Source of the DNA: Chloroflexi bacterium AL-N1
GTDB lineage: Bacteria; Chloroflexota; Chloroflexia; Chloroflexales; Roseiflexaceae
Direction: 5' to 3'
DNA: 60,936 bases
Assembly: GCA_013122435.1 (NCBI GenBank)
Contig: WYDT01000042.1
Span: 1 to 60,936 of the forward strand
In this document: positions 25,173 through 33,737 of the stretch, in pieces
Position numbering within the stretch: position 1 is the stretch's first letter
Layout: every line of letters starts with the position of its first letter
The notes under the pieces: generated by a model
The model's input: only the letters and a program-made list of their open reading frames with translations
Told to the model about the DNA's origin: nothing
The model's database searches: none
Translations under genes and position numbers: made by a program

Positions 25173-25898
25173 CTATTTTATCGCCTCAGTAACCAGAACA
25201 ACGGTACAAAGCTCGATCTCAACCGATTCGGTTGCATGCTCGCAGTGTTGGAGATTGGTGTGGGAAAGGTAAGGTGTAATGAGCAGACGCACGTCGTTCC
25301 ACGAAAATAGAGCCAGTTCAGCCTGCGATGGACGTATCGATGGGGCGAGGAGGAATGCCCGTATTTGTGGTGCTGCAAATCCTGCTTGGTGTAGTAATTG
25401 GCTGGAGTACTCCTGTAGATCGGCTGTTGCTGAAAGGGGGGGATGGCCCGCCATTAGTGCCTGTTCATAAGCTGTGGCAAGTGCTTCAGGCCAGTGTGTC
25501 ACTGGTGCCCAGAGTTGTGTGGCAGTAGCGATAAAAACACGCCCATCTGGATGTAGTACGCGGTGCATTTCGTCGAGTGCGATTGCTGCATTCGCAAACA
25601 GCCCTAGCGCTGCGATACAAAAAACCGCTGTGCAGCATGCATCACGCAACGGCAAGGCCATCCCATTCCCGACGATACCGTTTGTGTCAGGCTGAGAAAC
25701 TTGTGCAGCACCTACAGCTTCACGATCTATATCCAGTGCGACAAACTGCACCTCTGGCCCACAGCGATCAGCAAGCACTGGTAGTTTTTCTCCTGGCCCG
25801 CAAGCCAGATCGAGCACCACTCCGGTGGATGGGAGGATTGTGGTTGCCAGAGTGTAGCGCAGAATGGGTATGAGTGGTGCGTGTAAATCGGTGAACAA
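25173..25898 (-). CDS. Class I SAM-dependent methyltransferase (UbiE/Methyltransf_11 type)
   Basis: The protein of about 241 residues has motif I VVLDLACGPGEKLPVLA, an acidic loop FVALDIDREAV, and CIAALGLFANAAIALDEMHRVLHPDGRVFIA, the usual post-motif II/III region of Methyltransf_11 proteins. The start is a TTG at 25898 because an in-frame stop lies shortly upstream and no ATG fits. No ribosome binding site is obvious, so the start is weak. The role is unknown. Confidence 0.68.
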   Translation of the reverse strand: MFTDLHAPLIPILRYTLATTILPSTGVVLDLACGPGEKLPVLADRCGPEVQFVALDIDREAVGAAQVSQPDTNGIVGNGMALPLRDACCTAVFCIAALGLFANAAIALDEMHRVLHPDGRVFIATATQLWAPVTHWPEALATAYEQALMAGHPPLSATADLQEYSSQLLHQAGFAAPQIRAFLLAPSIRPSQAELALFSWNDVRLLITPYLSHTNLQHCEHATESVEIELCTVVLVTEAIK

Positions 25899-26107
25899 TG
25901 TGAAAGTATTCTGTCAGAATTAAATGGATCAATAAAAGAAGTGTACACGATTTTCAAGAGTATGGTTTGGACATACGTTTGACCAACCTTTGCCACTCTC
26001 TTTTGCGTACGTTTAGTAACAGCACATACGTCATGTGGATGATGTTTTGTGAAGATGTCTTTTGTAGCTGTGTGATAAGAAGAAACCACACATCGAGGAA
26101 TACATAT

Positions 26108-26854
26108 ATGGTCCAGTTTTATGGATTGGCAAGCCTTAGCGTTGGTATCATCATTGTTCTGGCGGCATGTAGCTCCTCTGCCGCGATATCTGATGATGCA
26201 GCGTTGCAACCTACGGATGACGCAACTTTCGATGCATCGCCGACCCCAACTCCGACACCTGTTCCGCCTACCGCCACATCGCAACCACCTACTGCCACAC
26301 CACTACCTCCGACAGCTACGCCTACGCCGCTACCACCGACGCCAACACCAGAGGCTGCATTAACGCTTTTTGATTTCACCCAGACCGATGCAGCACAGCG
26401 CTGGGCAGTGGTAAACGATGGTGTGATGGGCGGGGTATCAGGGAGTCAATTTCAGGTAGAGGCAACCATTGGTGTCTTTGCTGGATTCGTTTCACTGGAG
26501 AATAACGGTGGGTTTGCTTCGGTACGCACACCGCCAGAGCTGCGGGATTTGAGCGCGTACACCGGGGTTGTGGTGCGTGTCAAAGGCGACGGGAAACGTT
26601 ATCAGTTTCGCCTCCGTAGCAATTCCTCATTTAACCAGGTGGCATATACAACAGGTTTTGATACACAGGATGATGTATGGCAAACTGTGCGCTTACCGTT
26701 TGCCGAGTTTATACCTACATCGTTTGGTGTAGTGCTGACCGATGTTTCTTCAATTGATCCGAGTGAAATTGCTTCGTTTGGCGTCCTGATCTCGGATAAG
26801 CAGGAAGGTGAGTTTCGGCTGGAAATGGATTGGATCGGTGTCTATGTTGAGTAG
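26108..26854 (+). CDS. CIA30-domain lipoprotein
   Basis: The 248-residue protein is exported as a lipoprotein: a hydrophobic segment ends in VLAAC with Cys21 as the lipidated residue. A Thr/Pro linker (about 40-85, PTPTPVPPTA-like) follows. The C-terminal CIA30-like domain has TLFDFTQTDAAQRWAVVNDG, VMGGVSGSQFQV, SLENNGGFASVRT and YQFRLRSNS. CIA30 was named for a mitochondrial complex I assembly factor. Bacterial versions adopt a galactose-binding-like fold and their role is unclear. The start at ATG 26108 fits the signal sequence better than the upstream in-frame ATGs. It is probably anchored on the outer face of the membrane. Confidence 0.8.
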   Translation: MVQFYGLASLSVGIIIVLAACSSSAAISDDAALQPTDDATFDASPTPTPTPVPPTATSQPPTATPLPPTATPTPLPPTPTPEAALTLFDFTQTDAAQRWAVVNDGVMGGVSGSQFQVEATIGVFAGFVSLENNGGFASVRTPPELRDLSAYTGVVVRVKGDGKRYQFRLRSNSSFNQVAYTTGFDTQDDVWQTVRLPFAEFIPTSFGVVLTDVSSIDPSEIASFGVLISDKQEGEFRLEMDWIGVYVE

Positions 26855-26931
26855 ATCGCTCAGTAGAGTGACTCTCTCGGTGCCTGTATGCGGTATGGAG
26901 ATTGTGTTGTCTGGGTAAATAACGCCAAAGC

Positions 26932-27615
26932 TCAGGCGTACTCATCGGAGATTTTTTCAAGAGCGGCGATATCGAGCAGCTCTATTTTGCCGCGACGCAG
27001 GTTAATGATACCCTGATCGCGTAGTTCGTTCAACACCTTGGTGACCGTCTCACGATAGGTGCCAGCAAATTCGGCCAGTTGCTCATGGGTGAGACGAATA
27101 ACGGGTTTGCCAAAGAGCCAGTCACTCCGCGCCTGATCGGTTTTGTTAAATGTAAGCAAGGTGCTGGCGATACGTTGGGGTACATTCTTGAAAGCAAAAT
27201 CACTCAGACGCTGTTCCATATCAAACAGTCGATTGCTCAAAGTCTCTGCAAGCCGTGCCGCGATACGTGAGTCGCTCATGAGCAATTGTCGAACATCTTC
27301 TTTGCTCATCAAACAGATCACGCAATCGTCGAGTGCTTCGGCAAAATGGTCTTGCATACGCTGGCCGAGAATAGCCATCTCTCCAAAAATATTGCCGGGT
27401 ATGAGCACTTCGGTCGTCAATGCTTTGCCCTGTGGGGAAAGGCGAAAGAGTCGCACACGACCCTGTTTGAGGATAAACAAAACCTCTGTTGGTTGCTCGG
27501 GTGAGTAAAATACCGTGCCTGAGTCCACCGTTTTCATAGGCGCACGTTCAGCGATAGAAGTCATTTCAGCGTCTGAGAGATCCTGGAAGATCTCAACTTC
27601 AGATATACACCACAT
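26932..27615 (-). CDS. Crp/Fnr-family transcriptional regulator
   Basis: The 227-residue protein has a cyclic-nucleotide-binding-like beta-roll (FYSPEQPTEVLFILKQGRVRL, GNIFGEMAILGQ) and a C-terminal winged HTH with recognition helix around LTHEQLAEFAGTYRETVTKVL. The residues RETVTKVL resemble CRP and NtcA recognition helices. No FNR-type cysteine cluster is visible, so it is not an oxygen-sensing Fe-S protein. Putative family palindromes (TGTAAG-N4-CTTACA) occur about 1 kb upstream, near 28.7 kb, and a CTTACA half-site lies just ahead of its own start. Confidence 0.85.
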   Translation of the reverse strand: MWCISEVEIFQDLSDAEMTSIAERAPMKTVDSGTVFYSPEQPTEVLFILKQGRVRLFRLSPQGKALTTEVLIPGNIFGEMAILGQRMQDHFAEALDDCVICLMSKEDVRQLLMSDSRIAARLAETLSNRLFDMEQRLSDFAFKNVPQRIASTLLTFNKTDQARSDWLFGKPVIRLTHEQLAEFAGTYRETVTKVLNELRDQGIINLRRGKIELLDIAALEKISDEYA

Positions 27616-27699
27616 AGTATAGAGACTGCCTTGCTTACATATGAAATATCATGCTGGTCTACCTCTCATTATAAGGCATGTATGATAGGTTGTCTGATT

Positions 27700-27966
27700 T
27701 TAAGTAATTTGTTTGACTGAACTCAGTGGTTGATCAAGTTTGGACAATAGCTCTCCTTCACTGGGATTGCCCAGAAAAATGATCTGGTTTCCGAGGCAGT
27801 AGGTTGGAGTGCCAAAGACATACGATGGTCGCACAGTATCCTGATGGTCGAGATTGATTAATTCCACGGACTGTTCAGGGCGTAAGCGACGGACAAAATG
27901 TACCCGGTGGATTGCTGTTGCACAGCTCGGGCATTGGTTAGATATATAGATGCGTAAAGTACTCAT
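27700..27966 (-). CDS. Small thioredoxin-fold protein with CxxC
   Basis: The 88-residue protein starts LRIYISNQCPSCATAIHRV, with a CPSC redox motif at the end of the first strand. Later it has FGTPTYCLGNQIIFLGNPSEGEL, where TPTY supplies the cis-proline typical of thioredoxin or glutaredoxin folds. It is shorter than a full thioredoxin, more like glutaredoxin-type proteins. It may carry out thiol-disulfide exchange. It is encoded upstream of, and on the same strand as, the Crp/Fnr gene, separated by about 85 bp. Confidence 0.7.
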   Translation of the reverse strand: MSTLRIYISNQCPSCATAIHRVHFVRRLRPEQSVELINLDHQDTVRPSYVFGTPTYCLGNQIIFLGNPSEGELLSKLDQPLSSVKQIT

Positions 27967-28173
27967 GATACTATTTGACCTTTATAGGAATGGTGAATAC
28001 TGAGATGATGAAAATCCCCTTTCTGTCTCTCCGTCATTGCGCGTATCTGTAGTGACTGCTGTTTCGCCTACCCAGATTCATACCCACCACGCATGCTGCG
28101 GGCGGGTATGAGTTACCGTTGTTCTTGCATGGATTAAGATGATAGCTGATGTTTGTATGATGACACATGCTGA

Positions 28174-28600
28174 CTAGTTGCGGGACATATACCAGACATA
28201 ACCTACACCTGCGATGATACCGTAGATAAGGTGTCCAACCAGGTTGGTTAAGGTCATCTGATTAATCATAAATAAAGGCATTCCCATTATGGCAGGCATA
28301 AGCAAAAGAGGGCCAAGTACCCAACCAGATCACACCGTAGAGTGTACCGAATCTGGCACTGTTTGCATAGTTCTTACTAAAATTACCAAAGAGTGTGCCA
28401 AAGGTTACACCGATAAAGGTGCTGATTAACATATGGACGACAAAACCAACAGCTGCCGATTGGCTGCCAACAAGCCCTGCAATCATTGGCATCATCCCCA
28501 TCGCTCCCATCATCATACCGAAAACAATGCCACCAGTGATACCAACAACGCCACCTGTGCGTTTCTTCGATAATCCTGCTGATTGAGTAAGTGTTGTCAT
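28174..28600 (-). pseudogene. Small polytopic membrane protein, frameshifted
   Basis: The start at ATG 28600 has AAGGAG upstream. The first frame gives GGVVGITGGIVFGMMMGAMG, MIAGLVG and MLISTFIGVTFGTLFG, then closes at 28262 with an out-of-character tail. A one-base insertion near 28320 restores a second frame reading WVLGPLLLMPAIMGMPLF, TLTNLVGHLIYGIIAGV and YVWYM, ending at TAG 28174-28176. Together these make a protein of about 140 residues with four membrane helices and Gly-rich packing. The total length is 3n+1, consistent with one extra base. It is a recent mutation or a sequencing error. The family resembles small DUF1440-like membrane proteins, but I am not sure. Confidence 0.7.
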
Positions 28601-28989
28601 GCCATTGCTCCTTGCATACTGTTGCTGTTTGCATGTTTTACTATTGAAAGCATACCTGTTGAAGTTGTGTAGTACTGTAAGCCAGTACACACTGTAAGCT
28701 AGCTTACATTCGTATACAACAGGTGATTAGAACAAGGAAAAAGGCTAGTAGAAAGGCTTGCCACACGTGCTATAATCGATCTGTCTTTTCAGTATTACAG
28801 CGCTGCTATGGATTAGACATACCATGGAATATGGGCGTTTATCTATGAGGCGTGGGAGGCTTTGCTTTTGTTGAGGCTTTTCTACGTTCCTCATGTTGAT
28901 AACATCGGTTGGTTGTTTCATAACATTATCGTCATCGTCACAAAGGTTCTAGCGAAGCTAACATACTGCAATGTATTCAGGAAAAGTTC
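28601..28989. other. Divergent regulatory region
   Basis: These 389 bases contain no convincing gene. They hold two palindromic sites at 28668-28708 (listed separately) and an extended -10 element TGCTATAAT (28768-28776) pointing right. If that promoter is used, the downstream gene at 28990 has a leader of about 200 bases, for which I see no clear RNA structure. Confidence 0.45.
28668..28708. promoter_or_regulatory. Paired palindromic operator sites
   Basis: TGTAAGCTAGCTTACA (28693-28708) is a perfect 16-bp palindrome that fits GTA-N8-TAC. Immediately left, GTACTG-N5-CAGTAC (28672-28688) is a second inverted repeat overlapping TGTAAGCCAGTACA. They lie 70-110 bp upstream of the frameshifted membrane protein start. 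The GTA-N8-TAC form resembles sites of Crp/NtcA-family regulators, and such a gene lies at 26.9 kb. Confidence 0.5.
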
Positions 28990-29466
28990 ATGTCATATAA
29001 TGTTGATGAGGCACTAGATCAAGTATTCACGACAGGGTTGGTCGAAAGCGATCAGCACGATATCTTGCGCCAACTTGATGCGGAATTACAACAACAAATT
29101 CAGGCACGAGTGATGGTTTTAGGTACCGATGCATCTGAGCCATGGGTGCTTGGTGGTGAACAGGCTGGGGGCTTTGGGTCGATGGCACACCGCTTTCTTA
29201 CATTTTATACTAAGTCATTACACCGCGAGATATGTGATGCACAAACAGCAATGCTTAAGCAACAGTATCGAACGATGTTGGGGGGACCTAATCTTCGCGA
29301 GCAGACAAAAGCATTGACCCCTATTGTTATGTCAGTAATTGGTGCAGGAGCCTCGCTCATGAACCCATCGATTATTGCAGTTTTAGTAGCTATTTGGATG
29401 CTCCGGGTCGGTCTTGATCACTGGTGTGCTGCCCCGCAACAAACCCCTTTACAGCTTGGAGATTAA
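28990..29466 (+). CDS. Hypothetical membrane-associated protein
   Basis: The 158-residue protein has an acidic helical N-terminal half (QHDILRQLDAELQQQIQARV). Two short hydrophobic stretches follow near the C-terminus (LTPIVMSVIGAGASLMN and IIAVLVAIWMLRVGLDHW), probably a membrane hairpin. AGGA precedes the ATG. I do not recognise a family. Its AT- and Gln-rich composition matches neighbouring genes, so recent transfer is not evident. It is transcribed away from the operator pair at 28.7 kb. Confidence 0.55.
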   Translation: MSYNVDEALDQVFTTGLVESDQHDILRQLDAELQQQIQARVMVLGTDASEPWVLGGEQAGGFGSMAHRFLTFYTKSLHREICDAQTAMLKQQYRTMLGGPNLREQTKALTPIVMSVIGAGASLMNPSIIAVLVAIWMLRVGLDHWCAAPQQTPLQLGD

Positions 29467-29561
29467 CACACAATTGATTCTTTGACCTCGACAGATGAAA
29501 GTCAGAATCCCAGCCATCACGACCAATAATTAACAATTTTTTCATAACACAGTGTGCATAG

Positions 29562-29587
29562 TAACGTAAAATGTATAGTGAACGTTA
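29562..29587 (+). promoter_or_regulatory. Inverted repeat flanking a -10 element
   Basis: TAACGT (29562-29567) and ACGTTA (29582-29587) flank TATAGT (29574-29579), about 80-100 bp upstream of the metallo-beta-lactamase-fold gene. This is a candidate operator placed across the promoter. Confidence 0.35.
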
Positions 29588-29665
29588 TTGAAAGTGGTTA
29601 GATCAGCGAGACACATATTCGTAGAATCATCGTTAGTCTCAGGAATATAGGTAAGGTGAGGCAAA

Positions 29666-30571
29666 ATGGCGTTGCTGCAACAGATTACTGAGCGTACATT
29701 TTTTGTGCCAGGTGCCAACAATTTAGGTATCATCACTACGAACGATGGTGGTGCCATTGCGGTCGATACAGGTCTGGACAAAGACACAGGACGACTTGTT
29801 CGCAAGGCGCTTGATGAAGCTAACCTTACCTTACAGGCCATCATCAGTACACATCACCATGCTGATCATGTAGGTGGCAACGATTATCTGTTGCGTAATA
29901 TGCCTGATGTGGTAGTCTATGCGCCACGTGTGGAGGCGAGTTTGATAGAGCATCCGCTTCTGGAGCCGATCTACCTCAATATGGGCGCTCAACCGCTCGC
30001 AGCTTTGCACAATAAATGGTTGATGGCCAAAGGGTCGCCGGTACACCACCTTATTGATGATAAGCAGATTGAAGTTGCGGGCGTATGGTTTGACATATTA
30101 GCACTCCCAGGTCATAGCATCAATCAGATCGGGGTTGCCTTTGATGGGGTCTGTTTTGTTGCTGATGGCTTTTTTGGTCCGGCCATTCTCGAGAAGCATG
30201 GAATTCCGTATGCCCACGATGTGCATGCACAACTTACGAGTTTTGATAGTATCTTGCAACGTGGAGAGCATTGTTTCCTGCCAGGACATGGCGATCTGCT
30301 GGAGCGCGACTCACTCGCACATGTGATCGCGGTGAATCGTAGTGCGGTTGAGCGATCTTCACAGATGGTGTACGCCGCGCTTGGGGAGTCTGGTGATCTG
30401 TTTGCGGTAGCTCGACGTGTACAGCAGGCGATGGAGTTGAGACTCGCCGGGATACCACATTTTGCTATTTTTGTATCAGCGGTTGCTGCACATCTCACGT
30501 ATCTTGAGGTTGAGGGTCTGGTGCATATTGTCTTTGATGAACGTGGCATGATCTGGCAGCGCGCCGTGTAA
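29666..30571 (+). CDS. Metallo-beta-lactamase-fold hydrolase
   Basis: The 301-residue protein has the MBL signature STHHHADHVGGND (about residues 61-73), with further metal ligands expected in LPGHSINQIG and LPGHGDLLERD. The N-terminal part (FFVPGANNLGIITTNDGGAI, AVDTGLDKDTGR) is typical of the glyoxalase II-like branch. The product is a cytoplasmic hydrolase of thioester, lactone or related substrates; the exact substrate is unknown. It is followed on the same strand by a transporter-like protein and a stress protein, which might form one unit. Confidence 0.85.
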   Translation: MALLQQITERTFFVPGANNLGIITTNDGGAIAVDTGLDKDTGRLVRKALDEANLTLQAIISTHHHADHVGGNDYLLRNMPDVVVYAPRVEASLIEHPLLEPIYLNMGAQPLAALHNKWLMAKGSPVHHLIDDKQIEVAGVWFDILALPGHSINQIGVAFDGVCFVADGFFGPAILEKHGIPYAHDVHAQLTSFDSILQRGEHCFLPGHGDLLERDSLAHVIAVNRSAVERSSQMVYAALGESGDLFAVARRVQQAMELRLAGIPHFAIFVSAVAAHLTYLEVEGLVHIVFDERGMIWQRAV

Positions 30572-30680
30572 GGGCAGCACTGTTGTCGACCGAGATGCCA
30601 TAACACATGGCATACTCCTTGCTTATCATGGGAGGACCTGCTCAATATTGATGGCAGATCTTCCAGATAGGAGGGCCATT

Positions 30681-31865
30681 ATGTTTCAACAAGAACAACA
30701 TCCAACACCAAACACCGAGTCGCTAGGCATGGTCCAGGGGCTACCCTCAACAACTACATCTGAATCAGAGATTGATCAAACCACTGAGGCTGTTTCGTCA
30801 TCGACGACGCGTGCCACTCTGGGGAGTCATCTGCGGAAGATTGGTTTTGCGGGAATAGGACTATTTACGTTCATACTAGCACTCCAATTGCTCAAAGATG
30901 GTGCAGCTATTTATGGACAATCCATCATTGCTTTCCTCAATGTCTCTAATGCTACCAATGCGTTAGGTTTTGGTTGGCTTTTGTCTTATGTGTTCTTGAG
31001 TGGCTCTCCGGTAGCAGCAATTGCCGTGACCTTCTTTGCATCGGAGACGATCAGTGCACTACAGGCGTTTACCATGATCACTGGTTCGCGCCTGGGAGCA
31101 TCATTTATTGTGCTCTTTGTTGGCTTTATCTATTATTTGCGAGGCCATCAACGCTCTGCCAGTATTTCGATCGGTGTGCTGGCGTTATTAACGACGGCTG
31201 CCATCTATATTCCAGCTCTTCTTCCTGGTTATTGGCTCCTGACTTCAGGTGTTCTAGGGGTTATGGAGGTAGGTACTGCTACCCCAGTCACGTCTTTTAT
31301 AGATGTAATCTATGGACCAATTATGCAAGGGTTAGAATCGTTGGGTGTGCCAGGTTGGATGCTCTTCCTGACGGGAATAGTAGCTTTGTTAGTGGCTTTT
31401 GGTTTTCTGGATCGTGCCTTGCCAGAACTGAATGCAGAACAGAATGCCTTCCAACGCATTGGAAAGTTAGTTTATCGCCCAATGGCGATGTTTCTGCTGG
31501 GTGGTCTGGTCACGTCTATCACCATGTCAGTATCCGTGTCATTAGGGTTGCTGGTACCCTTGTCAGCAAAGGGATTAATACGTCGAGAGAATACATTACC
31601 ATATATTATGGGGGCCAATATTACGACGTTTATCGATACCCTTATTGCGGCACTGATCGTTGGGGGCCCCGCTGCCTTTACGATTGTCTTTGTCGAAATG
31701 GTTAGTGTGCTCTTCTTATCGCTCATTATTCTGGCCTTCTTTTACCGACCATTTGGACGCGCCATTTTACGCCTGCAAGAGCTCATCATCCAAAATAACA
31801 GAACATTGGTGGCATTTGTGTGTATCATGCTAGTAGTTCCGGTTATACTGTTGTTTATAAAGTAA
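30681..31865 (+). CDS. Na/Pi-cotransporter-like membrane protein
   Basis: The 394-residue protein has a Ser/Thr/Gln-rich cytoplasmic N-terminus of about 50 residues, then eight or so membrane helices. Motifs of the Na/Pi cotransporter (PF02690) type appear: FLSGSPVAAIAVTFFASETI in the first half and YIMGANITTFIDTLIAALIV in the second, the inverted-repeat QSSS-like and GANIGTT-like loops in altered form. The usual QSS is replaced by GSP, so phosphate transport is not certain. AGGAGG stands 6-8 bp before ATG 30681, which I prefer to the upstream ATG at 30648. Confidence 0.72.
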   Translation: MFQQEQHPTPNTESLGMVQGLPSTTTSESEIDQTTEAVSSSTTRATLGSHLRKIGFAGIGLFTFILALQLLKDGAAIYGQSIIAFLNVSNATNALGFGWLLSYVFLSGSPVAAIAVTFFASETISALQAFTMITGSRLGASFIVLFVGFIYYLRGHQRSASISIGVLALLTTAAIYIPALLPGYWLLTSGVLGVMEVGTATPVTSFIDVIYGPIMQGLESLGVPGWMLFLTGIVALLVAFGFLDRALPELNAEQNAFQRIGKLVYRPMAMFLLGGLVTSITMSVSVSLGLLVPLSAKGLIRRENTLPYIMGANITTFIDTLIAALIVGGPAAFTIVFVEMVSVLFLSLIILAFFYRPFGRAILRLQELIIQNNRTLVAFVCIMLVVPVILLFIK

Positions 31866-31920
31866 GTTTAGTAGGTGCATCCATGGTCTCGATAAAGATG
31901 CCCGATGTGGTGTAATAGTC

Positions 31921-32733
31921 ATGCACATTTTAATTTATGTTGGCCCTGCTCCCTCACGAGATCAGGTAATTGAGTTTTGCATACCGCTGATCGAAAAAGT
32001 AGCTTCCTCAGTAACGCTTTTGACATGTGGAGGTGATGAGAATCGAGAATTATTGAATGATGCTGTTGAAAACCTCAACATTCCCCAGGAGATTTCGCTG
32101 ACACAATGGGTGTTACCCGGTAATGCACAAACCGCTATTCTCAAAGCTGCCCGCAAGGGTTCGTTTGATATGGTCATTCTGGGACGCCTGAATCAACCGA
32201 TCGGCCGTTTGTTGCCTGGTTCACACAGCAAAGTGATTGCTCAACGTTTGAAGCCATCTGCTATTCGTGTCCATGGCCCTGCCCGTCCCATCAGACGCAT
32301 CCTGATCGCAAGTGGGGGTGATCATCATACTTTCGATGATGTGAATGTGGCGGCGGATCTGGCATTGCCATTAGCGGCCTCGGTCACATTGATGCATGTT
32401 GTCTCGCAGCAGTCGCTCCTTTTTGAGGGATTTGCGTCTAAGCCATTTTCAGCCGATGAGTTTATTAGCAGTGATACATCTGAAGCAAAGGTGTTACAGA
32501 AGGCAGCAGATATCCTGCGTAAGCGTGGCCTTGAGACACAGATTAAAGGCCGGGTCGGGCCAGTGATTGATGAGATTATTGCTGAACTCCGTGTTGGCGA
32601 CTACGATATGCTGGTGATTGGGGCGCACCGTGCTGAGACGGCATTGGATCGATTGCTCTTTGAGGATCTTACCGATGAATTGCTCGATCTTGCGGCATTG
32701 CCCGTGTTGATTGCACGGAGAAGCGAGGCTTGA
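31921..32733 (+). CDS. Tandem universal stress protein
   Basis: The 270-residue protein contains two Usp domains: residues 1-120 (HILIYVGPAPSRDQVIEFCI, FDMVILGRLNQPIGRLLPGS) and 125-270 (IRRILIASGGDHHTFDDVNV, YDMLVIGAHRAETALDRLLF). The C-terminal ATP-loop-like G-x2-G region reads GAHRAETALDRLLFEDLTDE and departs from the classic GxxGxxGxxxGS, so ATP binding is doubtful. Usp proteins are cytoplasmic stress or membrane-transport modulators. It lies 55 bp after the transporter-like gene, a frequent pairing for transport regulation. Confidence 0.8.
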   Translation: MHILIYVGPAPSRDQVIEFCIPLIEKVASSVTLLTCGGDENRELLNDAVENLNIPQEISLTQWVLPGNAQTAILKAARKGSFDMVILGRLNQPIGRLLPGSHSKVIAQRLKPSAIRVHGPARPIRRILIASGGDHHTFDDVNVAADLALPLAASVTLMHVVSQQSLLFEGFASKPFSADEFISSDTSEAKVLQKAADILRKRGLETQIKGRVGPVIDEIIAELRVGDYDMLVIGAHRAETALDRLLFEDLTDELLDLAALPVLIARRSEA

Positions 32734-33016
32734 GCGTGATGTAACGTCATGCGGTGTCCGCACTATCAATACTGGTCTGTCTGCATGTGCTGCCCTGTAT
32801 TTCAGATGCTGCGGTCGTATAGGCGCAGTGCTCTTATTGTGCATATTATTGCCAAAAGCAGGTAGATCTGCCTGCATAATAATCAGCAATAATGCTCGAC
32901 TTACTGGTGTATTCACCAGCATGGGTGCACTGCTGGTGGTCTTGTTGTGCTTTCGTCTAATTCAAGCCGTATGCTACTGATATTACGCTGTGACGAAACA
33001 TGAAGGAAGTTACTCT

Positions 33017-33550
33017 ATGACAGATCACACCGATGCAGGCTATGAAAACATTGCTCTGAAGTATGCCCAGAAGGTCGATTCCAAGCCGATACATATGTAC
33101 TACGAACACCCTGCGCTGGTGTTGTTGTTACCGTCGCTTGCCCATACCAACGTTTTGGATGTCATGATTTGCCCACTGGTGATGCACTATTTGCCTGATT
33201 GGTAACCGGTTTTTCGTGAGATCTATCGCGTATTAAAGCTGCATGGTATCCTCGTTTTTTTAACTCATCATCCCTTCATGGACTGGCAACTCTTTCAGCA
33301 GGAAGATTACTTCGCGGTGACGCTGCTCGACGATGAGTGTGAAGACACTGGGAAAGTTCAGTTCTATCGGGGTCCGCTCACCAGAATTAGTGTGGATCTG
33401 GCCACTATCGGTTTTGTGATTGAGTGCTTGTTGGCACCACAACCGACTGAGGAGTTTCAACAGATACAACCGGATTGGTATGAACATCTCAGCAAGAACC
33501 CATGGTTTCTGGTGGTACGGGCGTGGAAGGGGCCTGAAACTTATTCTTGA
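33017..33550 (+). pseudogene. Class I methyltransferase pseudogene
   Basis: The ATG with an AAGGAAG ribosome binding site opens a frame that reads YENIALKYAQKVDSKP and HTNVLDV. It then jumps directly to PLVMHYLPDW, so the SAM-binding core of roughly 60 residues between them is missing. A TAA at 33203-33205 follows, after which the same frame continues with VFREIYRVLKLHGILVFLTH and HPFMDWQLFQ to TGA 33548-33550. Deletion plus nonsense mutation make it non-functional. The two halves could be misread as separate small genes. Confidence 0.8.
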
Positions 33551-33737
33551 GCATATTGTAGCTGTTTGAGATGTCTTCTTGATTTTGTGATCGATATTGA
33601 TAGTTTCATTTTGTTATGTGTTGTTCCTAATTTGCTATCATTGTCAGAGCCAAGTCTTACCAAGGCCTGTCTAGACCATGTTAAAATCTTGCTATGATGA
33701 GAAATTTTGTCTTTATTGTAAGATAGAGAGACTTGTA

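Noticed and set aside
26119..26379. Minus-strand repetitive Gly/Val frame opposite the lipoprotein linker
   Set aside because: It is the complement of the Thr/Pro repeat linker in the CIA30 lipoprotein and has no independent support.
28078..28112. Hairpin TCATACCC...GGGTATGA as a strong terminator of the frameshifted membrane protein gene
   Set aside because: The stem is imperfect and no T-run follows on the minus strand, so its role is not supported.
32711..32980. Open frame of 89 codons after the Usp gene
   Set aside because: It overlaps the end of the Usp gene and lacks a ribosome binding site. Its composition is Cys-rich and unlike its neighbours, and no family is recognisable.
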